From Streptomyces humicola (lineage in GTDB: Bacteria; Actinomycetota; Actinomycetes; Streptomycetales; Streptomycetaceae), in NCBI RefSeq assembly GCF_024436035.1, contig NZ_JANFNG010000033.1:1-64000 (forward strand): a stretch of 64,000 nucleotides of DNA, written 5' to 3'. The position numbers and the translations under genes are program-made. Positions 1 to 6,997 of this stretch are shown one piece after another. How positions within the stretch are numbered: the stretch's first letter is position 1; each line of letters opens with the position of its first letter. The notes under the pieces were generated by a model. The model had not been told where the DNA came from, did not search any database, and saw only the letters and a list, made by a program, of their open reading frames with translations.

Positions 1-170
1 CGGGCTCCGCCGGGCTCCGCCGGGCTCCGCCGGGCTCCGCCGGGCTCCGCCGGGCTCCGCCGGGCCCCGCCGGGCTCCGCCGGGCCCCGCCGGGCTCCGC
101 CGGGCCCCGCCGGGCCCCGCCGGGCCCCGCCGGGCCCCGCCGGGCTGAGCCGGGCTGCGCCGGGCTCAGC
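1..170. repeat. 10-bp tandem repeat array (CGGGCTCCGC)
   Basis: Seventeen consecutive 10-bp units fill the window start. Most read CGGGCTCCGC or the one-base variant CGGGCCCCGC, and the last three (141-170) are diverged. The array begins before the window edge, so its full length is unknown. The stop codon of the dioxygenase gene (166-168) lies in the last degenerate unit, so the array sits directly downstream of that gene. It could form GC-rich structure and act as a termination or recombination-prone segment; that role is inference. Confidence 0.9.
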
Positions 171-1119
171 CGACTTCCCGGTTCACGGCGAAGTCCGCGG
201 GGGGCTGCGGACCCCACAGAAAGAACCCGTTCTCCGGTTTGTGCTGCCGCGCCGTCCAGTCCATTCCGCAGGGAATGTAGTCCATGGCGGCCGAGTACTC
301 GGAGTAACTGCCCCAGGGGTCACGGACGTAGTGGAAATAGTTCGACCCCAGAACGTGGCGGCCGAGACCCCAGCCGTGGGGAAAGCCCCGGTCTGCCATC
401 TGCATGGCCCCCAGGCCGACTTCGTCGACGGAGGCGACGTCCCAGCTGCAGTGGTGGAAACCGGGGCCGTTCGATACGGCGAACGCCAGCAGGTGGTGGT
501 CGCTGCCGTGCACGCCGTGCATGAACGCGACGTCACCTGCCTGGTCCGACAGCCGCAGCCCCAGCACGCGGCCGTAGAAGGCGATGGCCCGATCCAGGTT
601 CCGTGTGAAGATCAGGACGTGCTGCAGGCGGCGCGGCCTGATCTCCTCGGCCTCGTCGCGCAGCGGAGCGCACCGCACGCCAGGGGGCGAGGTGGCCATC
701 GCGGCCTGCGACTTCGCGTCCGGGGAGCTCTTGGGCGCGCTCTTCAGCTCGACCGGCAGGCCGTCGCAGTCGTGGAACCACAGGCCGTCGCTGTCGACAC
801 CAGGCGGCGGATCGATGCGCTCTATGCCCAGCTGCCCGAGCCTGCGACGGAAGCGCGGCAGGTCGTCGGGGTACACGGCGAACGACAGATGCCGCAGTTT
901 CTTGCCGGGCCCTTCGGAGAGCGTTCCCCAGCAGTGCAGGTGGCCCTCGGTGTACAGTCCGAGCCCGTTTCCCTGCTCTGCCACGTGGAGACCGAACTTC
1001 CGGTAGAAGCTCTGTGCCTGCGCCAGGTCGGGGACGGCCAGGCTGAAATTGTCGAGAGAATGCACTCCGAGGAGGTCGGTGCGGTGCGTGGACTGCGCGG
1101 GGCGCGGAATGTCGTCCAT
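166..1119 (-). CDS. Two-domain extradiol (catechol 2,3-type) dioxygenase, VOC superfamily
   Basis: This 317-residue protein has two vicinal-oxygen-chelate modules (about 16-125 and 163-280), the layout of type I extradiol dioxygenases such as BphC. The C-terminal module keeps likely Fe(II) ligands: His167 in RLQHVLIF, His222 or His223 in GFHHCSWDV, and Glu274 in SYSEYS, with the typical DPWG turn just before. By family it should open a catechol-like ring next to the two hydroxyls. The start at 1119 follows a good ribosome-binding site (GGGAGAA), and upstream in-frame codons look non-coding. The gene is divergent from the FAH-family gene at 1325, so the two probably share a control region. The 35-residue linker between modules is poorly conserved-looking. 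Family assignment is firm; the substrate, possibly a hydroxylated 3,4-AHBA derivative, is inference. Confidence 0.85.
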   Translation of the reverse strand: MDDIPRPAQSTHRTDLLGVHSLDNFSLAVPDLAQAQSFYRKFGLHVAEQGNGLGLYTEGHLHCWGTLSEGPGKKLRHLSFAVYPDDLPRFRRRLGQLGIERIDPPPGVDSDGLWFHDCDGLPVELKSAPKSSPDAKSQAAMATSPPGVRCAPLRDEAEEIRPRRLQHVLIFTRNLDRAIAFYGRVLGLRLSDQAGDVAFMHGVHGSDHHLLAFAVSNGPGFHHCSWDVASVDEVGLGAMQMADRGFPHGWGLGRHVLGSNYFHYVRDPWGSYSEYSAAMDYIPCGMDWTARQHKPENGFFLWGPQPPADFAVNREVG

Positions 1120-1324
1120 GGTCTTCTCCCGGGCCAGAGGTTCGGGTACCGCCCGTGACCGTAGGAGATCGTCGCGGCGGAGACGACCAGAATGTTGCTG
1201 CCGAAAAGGGGCACGCCCTCCGCCCGGGTTCGCCCGCAAGAACCGGAGTGATGTGCCCGGGCGGCGGATTGGAGACTCGCACCGTCGACAGGCCCGGCCG
1301 AACCCGAGACGTAAGGCGGAGCTC
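1120..1324. promoter_or_regulatory. Divergent intergenic control region
   Basis: This 205-bp gap separates the leftward dioxygenase gene from the rightward FAH gene and must hold promoters for both. Ribosome-binding sites are visible at each end (AAGGCGGAG before 1325; GGGAGAA on the other strand before 1119). I could not identify a convincing -35/-10 pair or an operator by eye. Confidence 0.5.
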
Positions 1325-2176
1325 ATGAAGCTGGTGCGTTATGGACAGCCCGGACGCGAGAAGGCGGGAATACTCGACCGCGACGCGCGGGTGCGTGATC
1401 TGTCCGGGGTCCACCCGGACATCAGCGCGGAGACCCTGGCCCGCGACGTCCTGGACGAGCTGCGGAGCATCGACCCGGAGACTCTGCCGCTTGTGGACGC
1501 CACGGAGCGGATCGGGCCGTGCGTGTCGGATGTCTCGAAGGTCGTCTGCATCGGCCTCAACTACCGTGACCACGCCAACGAGACGGGCAAGCCCATCCCG
1601 TCCGAGCCGGTGCTGTTCATGAAGGCGACGACGTCGATCTCGGGTCCCTACGACGACGTCGTCCTGCCCAAGGACGCGGAGAAGGGCGACTGGGAGGTGG
1701 AACTCGGCCTCGTCATCGGCGAGAAGGCGCAGTACGTCGCCGAGGCGGACTGGCAGCGGTACGTGGCCGGATACTGCGTGGTCAACGACGTCTCGGAGCG
1801 AGCCTTCCAGGTGGAACGCGGCGGGCAGTGGGTGAAGGGCAAGAGCAGCGACACGTTCTGCCCGCTCGGCCCCTGGCTCGTCACGCCGGAAGAGATCGCC
1901 GATCCCCAGGCGCTGGCGCTCACCGCGGAGGTGAGCGGCGAGATCATGCAGGAGGGCTCGACCCGCGACATGATCTTCAACTGCGCCGAGATCGTCTCCT
2001 ACGTCAGCCGGTTCATGACCCTGCTGCCCGGTGACGTGATCGCTACCGGCACGCCCGCCGGCGTTGGCTTCGCGCGTAACCGTTTCCTCAAACCCGGGGA
2101 CACCATGCGGCTGTCGGTGGCGGGGCTCGGGGAGCAGCGCCAGCGCGTCGTGGCCCACGAGGACAGGATCCGCTGA
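1325..2176 (+). CDS. Fumarylacetoacetate hydrolase (FAH) family protein
   Basis: This 283-residue protein belongs to the FAH superfamily, which hydrolyses, decarboxylates or isomerises 2,4-dioxo and 2-hydroxydienoate acids using Mg2+ or Mn2+. A short N-terminal domain (1-70) precedes the catalytic FAH domain, with the signature GDWEVELGLVIG (metal ligands Glu124 and Glu126) and CVVNDVSER (Asp155). Overall pattern is closest to the 2,4-diketo-3-deoxy-acid hydrolase and HpcE-like branch. It starts at ATG 1325 behind AAGGCGGAG. It lies 13 bp before the flavin hydroxylase gene, probably in one transcript, and opposite the ring-cleavage dioxygenase. Processing of a ring-opened product is therefore the natural reading, but the exact substrate cannot be told. 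Confidence 0.85.
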   Translation: MKLVRYGQPGREKAGILDRDARVRDLSGVHPDISAETLARDVLDELRSIDPETLPLVDATERIGPCVSDVSKVVCIGLNYRDHANETGKPIPSEPVLFMKATTSISGPYDDVVLPKDAEKGDWEVELGLVIGEKAQYVAEADWQRYVAGYCVVNDVSERAFQVERGGQWVKGKSSDTFCPLGPWLVTPEEIADPQALALTAEVSGEIMQEGSTRDMIFNCAEIVSYVSRFMTLLPGDVIATGTPAGVGFARNRFLKPGDTMRLSVAGLGEQRQRVVAHEDRIR

Positions 2177-2189
2177 GGCGGCGTCCGGC

Positions 2190-3851
2190 ATGGACCTTGT
2201 GGCACGGACCCCTGTGGTCATCGTGGGCGGCGGCCCAGTCGGTCTCGTCCTCGCCCTCTTCCTCGACGCCCAGGGTGTGCCGTGCGTGGTGTGCGAGGAG
2301 CGCGACGAAACGGACCCCTCCTTCGACCACCCCCGGGGCAACACCCACAACGCGCGCACCATGGAGCACTACCGCCGGCTCGGCATCGCCGACCGGGTGC
2401 GCGCCGTGGGCCTGCCCGACGAACACCCCACGGACGTGGCCTACTTCACCCGCTACAACGGCTATGAGCTGGCGCGCCTGCCGATGGCGTCCAGCGCCGC
2501 CAAGCGCCGCCGCGTCGCCTCGGCGCCGCGGGCGGACCAGGTACCGGAGCCGCTGCACCGGGCCAACCAGATGTACGTCGAGCGGTTTCTCGTCCGTCAT
2601 GCCCGCACCCGGTCCGCCATCACCCTTCGGTACGGCTGCGGGGTGGAGCGGGTCGTCCCGGACGCGGACGGCGTGACGGTGCACGATGTGCGCGGCCGGC
2701 GGCTGAGGGCTCGGTACGTGGTCGGCTGCGACGGCGGGCGGAGCTTGGTGCGCCGCTCGGCGGGGATCGCCTATGCCGGGCACTCCCGTCTCGACCAGGA
2801 CATTCTCGGGCGGCGGGCGACCGCGGCGCATCTGCGGCTGCCCACCCTGCGCCGGGACCTGCTCGGCGGGCGTGACGCATGGAGCTACTGGGCCGTCAAC
2901 GCCGAGGTCGTCGTCAACCTCATCGCTCTCGACGGCGCCGATGAGTACTCCCTGCTCACCAGCTCGGTCGACCCCGACAGCTTCGACGCGGAGCGGCTCG
3001 CGCGAATCGTGCGCTGCGCCGCGGGCACCGACCTGCCGGTCGAGGTGCTGGGCCACCGGCCGTGGACGCCGGGGGTGGCGCTGGTGGCCGAGAGCTTCGG
3101 GGAGGGGCGGGTGTTCCTCGCCGGGGACGCGGCCCATCTGTTCACGCCAACAGGCGGGTTCGGCATGAACACCGGCATCGACGACGTGGCCAACCTCTCC
3201 TGGAAGCTGGCCTCCCGCGTGCACGGCTGGGGCGGGGCACGGCTTCTGGACAGCTACGGCACGGAGCGCCGCCCGGTCGCGCTGCGGAACACCGCCGCGG
3301 CGCGTAACCTCAACCGCAACCTCGGGGAGATCGACCGGCCCGGCCATCTCGAGGAGGACTCGCCGACGGGGCGGGGTGCGCGGGCGGCGCTGGGCAACCG
3401 ACTCGGGGCGCTCGGTGAGCAGTTCGCGTCCATCGGCATACAGCTCGGTGCCCGTTACGACGGCTCGCCTGTCGTCGCCGACGGCGACCGGGACGCACCG
3501 CCCGCCGACTCCCTCACCACCTACATGCCCAGTGGCGTCCCCGGAGGCCGAGCCCCGCATTTGTGGCTGAACGGACGCCGTGACGCGGGAAGTTCGCTCT
3601 ACGACCGGTTCGGAACGGGGTTCACCCTGCTGCGTCTGGGCGGATCGCCGCCGGACGCCGGCGCGTTGCGCTCCGCGGCGGTCGCACGCGGGATTCCGCT
3701 GGCGGTCCTCGATCTCCCCGACCCGCTGGCGCGTGATCTCTACGGGCGCGACCTGGCTCTTGTCCGCCCGGACCAGTACGTGGCGTGGCGCGGCAACCGT
3801 CCACCGCCGGACGCCGACGCCCTGCTGGACCAGGTGACCGGCGCCCGTTGA
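2190..3851 (+). CDS. FAD-dependent aromatic hydroxylase (PHBH/MhpA type)
   Basis: This 553-residue flavoprotein of the p-hydroxybenzoate hydroxylase superfamily has all three FAD/NADPH motifs: GGGPVG at residues 13-18, the CDGG 'DG' motif, and the GDAAHLFTPTGGFG 'GD' motif followed by MNTGIDDVANL. The C-terminal thioredoxin-like tail typical of MhpA/PheA-like members is also present. By family it hydroxylates a phenolic ring, which could create the catechol for the dioxygenase next door. It follows the FAH gene by 13 bp and ends before a strong terminator at 3927-3967. It is clearly paralogous to the protein at 11721-13424; both contain the string QNARTMEHYRRLG or NARTMEHYRRLG. The copy here looks fully active. 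Substrate unknown. Confidence 0.88.
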   Translation: MDLVARTPVVIVGGGPVGLVLALFLDAQGVPCVVCEERDETDPSFDHPRGNTHNARTMEHYRRLGIADRVRAVGLPDEHPTDVAYFTRYNGYELARLPMASSAAKRRRVASAPRADQVPEPLHRANQMYVERFLVRHARTRSAITLRYGCGVERVVPDADGVTVHDVRGRRLRARYVVGCDGGRSLVRRSAGIAYAGHSRLDQDILGRRATAAHLRLPTLRRDLLGGRDAWSYWAVNAEVVVNLIALDGADEYSLLTSSVDPDSFDAERLARIVRCAAGTDLPVEVLGHRPWTPGVALVAESFGEGRVFLAGDAAHLFTPTGGFGMNTGIDDVANLSWKLASRVHGWGGARLLDSYGTERRPVALRNTAAARNLNRNLGEIDRPGHLEEDSPTGRGARAALGNRLGALGEQFASIGIQLGARYDGSPVVADGDRDAPPADSLTTYMPSGVPGGRAPHLWLNGRRDAGSSLYDRFGTGFTLLRLGGSPPDAGALRSAAVARGIPLAVLDLPDPLARDLYGRDLALVRPDQYVAWRGNRPPPDADALLDQVTGAR

Positions 3852-3926
3852 GCGCGGCCGCCGTTTCGCCGGTCCCCCTTTCCACGGCGTTCATCGGTAA
3901 TTCTCTTCAGCGGTAAGAATTCACCA

Positions 3927-3967
3927 AAAAGACGGCACGAGCCGCCCGCGGGCCCGTGCCGTCTTTT
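3927..3967 (+). terminator. Rho-independent terminator
   Basis: A 13-bp perfect stem (AAAAGACGGCACG at 3927-3939 with CGTGCCGTCTTTT at 3955-3967) encloses a GC-rich 15-nt loop and runs into TCTTTTTG. It separates the FAH/hydroxylase transcript from the 3,4-AHBA operon. Confidence 0.85.
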
Positions 3968-4087
3968 CTTTTTGTCGGAGGCGGGAACTCCGCTTCCCTG
4001 TAGCACCTCTGTGCAGATCCTGGTGTTTTCGCCCGCACACTCTTCATATGCGTCGTGCATGAATTTCATTGCACAAGGGAGTGCCCG
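3968..4087 (+). promoter_or_regulatory. Leader/promoter of the 3,4-AHBA operon with inverted repeat
   Basis: This gap lies between the terminator and the aldolase start. An imperfect inverted repeat occupies 4055-4074 (GTGCATGAA ... TTTCATTGCAC, one unpaired base), just upstream of the AAGGGAG ribosome-binding site at 4076-4082. It could be an operator for the Ada/AraC-like regulator encoded downstream, but no second copy was found to support that. No sure -10/-35 was recognised. Confidence 0.4.
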
Positions 4088-4915
4088 ATGTTGAGAATGT
4101 CTTCCACGGGAAAGTCGCGGCGTCTGGCCAGGCTGTCCGGTCACGGTGACGGCCGTTATCTGTTCGTGCCGCTCGACCACTCCGTCTCCGACGGCCCGAT
4201 AGCCGGCGTCGAACGCTTCGATGAGCTGGTCCGCGACGTGGTCGCCGGCGGTGCCGACGGCATCGTCGTGCACAAGGGCCGCGCTCGCGTCATCGATCCC
4301 GAACTCCTCAGGGACTGCTCACTGATCGTCCACCTGAGTGCCAGCACCGCGCACGCCCCCGATGTGGACGCCAAGGTCCTCGTCGGCGACGTCGAGGACG
4401 CCATCCGCCTCGGGGCGGACGCGGTCAGCGTGCATGTGAACATCGGCTCGCGGACCGAGGCTGCCCAGCTCGCCGACCTCGGAGCCGTCGCCGCGGCGTG
4501 CGACCGGTGGAACATGCCGCTGCTCGCCATGGTCTATCCGCGTGGCCCCCGGGTCACCGACCCCTCCGATCCCGTTCTGCTGTCCCATGTGGTCAACATC
4601 GCGGCCGACCTGGGGGTCGACATCGTCAAGACGGTGTTCGCCTCCCCCGCCGAGCGAATGGCCGAGGTCGTCGACAGCTCGCCCCTCCCGATCATCGTGG
4701 CAGGCGGCGATCTCGACGGCAGCATCGCGGACTTCGCGGCCTCAGCCCTCGCCGTCGGATGCCGTGGACTCGCCGTCGGGCGCAGGGTGTTCGGTTCCGC
4801 CACGCCTCGCGCCACCGTCCTCGAACTCGCCGGCATCGTCCACGATTCGGCCGGCTCCCTCCTTGACCGTCCCTCTCCGTCCCATCCCTCCCCGCGAATG
4901 GCAGGTGCTCTGTGA
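4088..4915 (+). CDS. griI: GriI-type aldolase (3,4-AHBA pathway, step 1)
   Basis: This 275-residue class I aldolase is of the DhnA / 2-amino-3,7-dideoxyheptulosonate synthase family. GriI-type members condense aspartate semialdehyde with dihydroxyacetone phosphate to a C7 amino-sugar-like precursor. Visible features are the phosphate-barrel start FVPLDHSVSDGP, the Schiff-base lysine in DIVKTVF (Lys181), and the late loop IIVAGGDLDGS. Length agrees with GriI/NspI/CreI proteins. ATG 4088 is chosen for the AAGGGAG site 5-6 bp upstream; an upstream ATG at 4055 would add 11 residues that look non-coding. The stop overlaps the next start (GTGA), which pairs it with the GriH-type gene. The pairing is what distinguishes 3,4-AHBA synthesis from archaeal-type shikimate entry. 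Reaction assignment rests on family knowledge. Confidence 0.88.
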   Translation: MLRMSSTGKSRRLARLSGHGDGRYLFVPLDHSVSDGPIAGVERFDELVRDVVAGGADGIVVHKGRARVIDPELLRDCSLIVHLSASTAHAPDVDAKVLVGDVEDAIRLGADAVSVHVNIGSRTEAAQLADLGAVAAACDRWNMPLLAMVYPRGPRVTDPSDPVLLSHVVNIAADLGVDIVKTVFASPAERMAEVVDSSPLPIIVAGGDLDGSIADFAASALAVGCRGLAVGRRVFGSATPRATVLELAGIVHDSAGSLLDRPSPSHPSPRMAGAL

Positions 4916-6015
4916 AGCTCAGCTGGATCGACATCCGTTCCGTCGGATCGGCGAAGGAAGCCGTCGTCGAAGAGGCGATCCACGCCCGGGTCGACGGCAT
5001 ACTCGCCTCCGACCCGGCGGAACTGTCCGCTCTGCCGCCGACGGTGAAGAAAATCCTGTTCCCCCAGGGCCAGACCCTCCCCGAGGACTTCGGGTCCGCG
5101 GACGTGGTCATCGTGGATCCGGCCAAGCACGGTGAACCGGCGGAACTGGCGCTGCGCCACCCCCAGGTGGAGTTCGGACGCTATGTCGAGATCGTCGACG
5201 CCGGGACGCTGGAGGAGGCCTGCCGCTCCGGACGTACGGAGAAGTGGAGCCTGCTGGACTTCCGTGATCCGACGAAGATCCCGCTGGAGATCGTGATTGC
5301 GGCGGCGGCCAAGGCCGACGGCAGTCTCATCACCATCGCCCGGGACGTCGAGGAGGCGGAGATCATCTTCGGCGTCCTCGAACTCGGCTCGGACGGCGTG
5401 CTCATGGCGCCGGCCAAGGTCGGCGACGCCACCGCCCTGAGGAAGTCAGCCGAGGCCGGTGTGCCCGATCTGCAGCTGGTGGAGCTGGAGATCACCGCCA
5501 CCGCTCATGTGGGCATGGGCGACCGGGCCTGTGTGGACACCGCCACCTACTTCCGTGAGGACGAGGGGATCCTGGTCGGCTCCCACTCCAAGGGCATGAT
5601 CCTCTGCGTCAGCGAGACCCACCCGCTGCCCTACATGCCGACGCGCCCCTTCCGCGTCAATGCCGGCGCCATCCACTCCTACACCCTCGGCCAGAACGAA
5701 CGCACCAACTACCTGAGCGAGCTGAAGGCGGGCAGCAAGGTCACCGCCGTGGACATCCACGGCAGGACCCGGCTGGTGACCGTGGGCCGCGTCAAGATCG
5801 AGAGCCGTCCGCTCATCTCCATCGATGCGGTCGGCCCCGAAGGCCGCACCGCCAATCTGATCCTCCAGGACGACTGGCACGTCCGCGTGCTCGGCCCGGG
5901 CGGGGTGGTGCTCAACAGCACCGAACTCAAGCCGGGGGACAAGGTGCTCGGCTATCTGCCCGTGGAGGACCGCCACGTCGGCTACCCGATCGACGAGTTC
6001 TGCCTGGAGAAGTGA
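4912..6015 (+). CDS. griH: GriH-type 3-amino-4-hydroxybenzoate synthase (DHQS-II family)
   Basis: This 367-residue protein is of the archaeal-type 3-dehydroquinate synthase II family. GriH/NspH/CreH members take the C7 product of GriI and aromatise it to 3-amino-4-hydroxybenzoic acid. Diagnostic stretches include KWSLLDFRDPTKIPLE (about residues 104-119), GDRACVDT, VGSHSKGMILCVSE and PTRPFRVNAGAIHSY, all evenly conserved, so it appears intact. It starts at GTG 4912 inside the stop of the aldolase (GTGA), implying translational coupling. An ordinary Streptomyces makes dehydroquinate with AroB, so this homologue in a cluster points to 3,4-AHBA. Known products built on 3,4-AHBA include grixazone, bagremycin, platensimycin and cremeomycin. 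Confidence 0.9.
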   Translation: MKLSWIDIRSVGSAKEAVVEEAIHARVDGILASDPAELSALPPTVKKILFPQGQTLPEDFGSADVVIVDPAKHGEPAELALRHPQVEFGRYVEIVDAGTLEEACRSGRTEKWSLLDFRDPTKIPLEIVIAAAAKADGSLITIARDVEEAEIIFGVLELGSDGVLMAPAKVGDATALRKSAEAGVPDLQLVELEITATAHVGMGDRACVDTATYFREDEGILVGSHSKGMILCVSETHPLPYMPTRPFRVNAGAIHSYTLGQNERTNYLSELKAGSKVTAVDIHGRTRLVTVGRVKIESRPLISIDAVGPEGRTANLILQDDWHVRVLGPGGVVLNSTELKPGDKVLGYLPVEDRHVGYPIDEFCLEK

Positions 6016-6018
6016 GAA

Positions 6019-6939
6019 GTGAGCCCGGTGGAGGAGAAGGCGTTGATCGCGGCGCGGGAGTTCGGCGACGACGAGGCGCGCTGGCATGCAGTGCTGCGGC
6101 GCGACCGGCGGGCGGACGGAGCGTTCTGCTACTCGGTGCTGACGACCGGCACCTACAGCCGTCCGTCGTGCGGATCCCGGCACGCTCGCCGCGCCAACAC
6201 GATCTTCTTCCCCGATCCGGCGGCAGCGGAAAGAGCGGGCTTCCGTCCGTGCCGGCGCTGCCGCCCGGACCGGGCATGGCACGACGCGCACGATATACAC
6301 GTCGAAGCAGTCCTGCGCTCGTGCCGGCTGATGGAGGCTCCGGGACCGGCCCCGTCGCTCGGTGAGCTCGCGGCCGCCACGGGATTCAGCCGGTTCCACT
6401 TCCACCGCGTCTTCACCTCGCTGACGGGAGTCACCCCCAAGGCCTACGCCGTCGCCTGCCGCGCCGACCGGCTCCGGCAGGCGATCCCCAGGACGAGGAC
6501 CATCACCGAAGCCATCTACGAAGCCGGGTTCAACTCCAGTGGAAACTTCTACGCGTTGGCGCAGCACCTGCTCGGCATGACCCCCACCGCGTTCAAGAAC
6601 AGCGGGCGCGGTGTGCGTATCCGTTACGCATGCGCCGAGTACGAGCTCGGCCGGCTGCTCATCGCCGCGACGCCCACCGGCATCTGTTCCGTGCTCTTCG
6701 GAACCGACACCGAGACCCTCGTTCGGCGACTGCGTGCCCGTTTCGCCGAGTCGGGACTGTCCGCTGCGGAACCCGGCCTCGACCGGAGACTGGCCGTGAC
6801 ACTGCGCGGTGCGGCGCCACTTGCGGGAAGCCACGGCATCCCCTGGGACATCCGCCGCAGGGCACTGGGGGAATGGCTTCGCTCAGCGCTCAACGAGTCG
6901 AACGTGTCATGGGCACAGACACCGACGGCCCAATGCTGA
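6019..6939 (+). CDS. Ada-like AraC regulator with lost methyl-acceptor Cys and truncated C-terminus
   Basis: This 306-residue protein has the Ada layout: an N-terminal zinc domain (about 25-90), an AraC-type helix-turn-helix (about 105-195), and the start of an Ogt-like domain. The four zinc/acceptor positions keep exact Ada spacing, but the first is serine: Ser47, Cys51, Cys78, Cys81 correspond to E. coli Cys38, Cys42, Cys69, Cys72. Cys38 is the methylphosphotriester acceptor that switches Ada on. The C-terminal domain stops before the PCHR active site, so O6-methylguanine repair is impossible. The stop lies in the first copy of a 13-bp direct repeat (6927-6939 and 6949-6961), perhaps a deletion scar. 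It begins 3 bp after griH. It probably regulates the cluster and no longer repairs DNA; whether it senses alkylation another way is open. Confidence 0.85.
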   Translation: MSPVEEKALIAAREFGDDEARWHAVLRRDRRADGAFCYSVLTTGTYSRPSCGSRHARRANTIFFPDPAAAERAGFRPCRRCRPDRAWHDAHDIHVEAVLRSCRLMEAPGPAPSLGELAAATGFSRFHFHRVFTSLTGVTPKAYAVACRADRLRQAIPRTRTITEAIYEAGFNSSGNFYALAQHLLGMTPTAFKNSGRGVRIRYACAEYELGRLLIAATPTGICSVLFGTDTETLVRRLRARFAESGLSAAEPGLDRRLAVTLRGAAPLAGSHGIPWDIRRRALGEWLRSALNESNVSWAQTPTAQC

Positions 6940-6961
6940 TCCCATGCCGGCCCAATGCTGA
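6927..6961 (+). repeat. 13-bp direct repeat at the end of the Ada-like gene
   Basis: GGCCCAATGCTGA occurs at 6927-6939 and again at 6949-6961. The first copy contains the stop codon of the Ada-like gene. Such a repeat is what a slipped-strand or recombination deletion could leave, fitting the missing Ogt active-site half. Confidence 0.8.
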
Positions 6962-6997
6962 CCGAAAGCCGATCGATGGCTCAAGAGAGGCACACCA

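Noticed and set aside
533-2362. Long leftward open frame opposite the FAH gene
   Set aside because: It runs antisense through two well-supported genes and has Arg/Ala-rich composition with no family motif; typical high-GC shadow frame.
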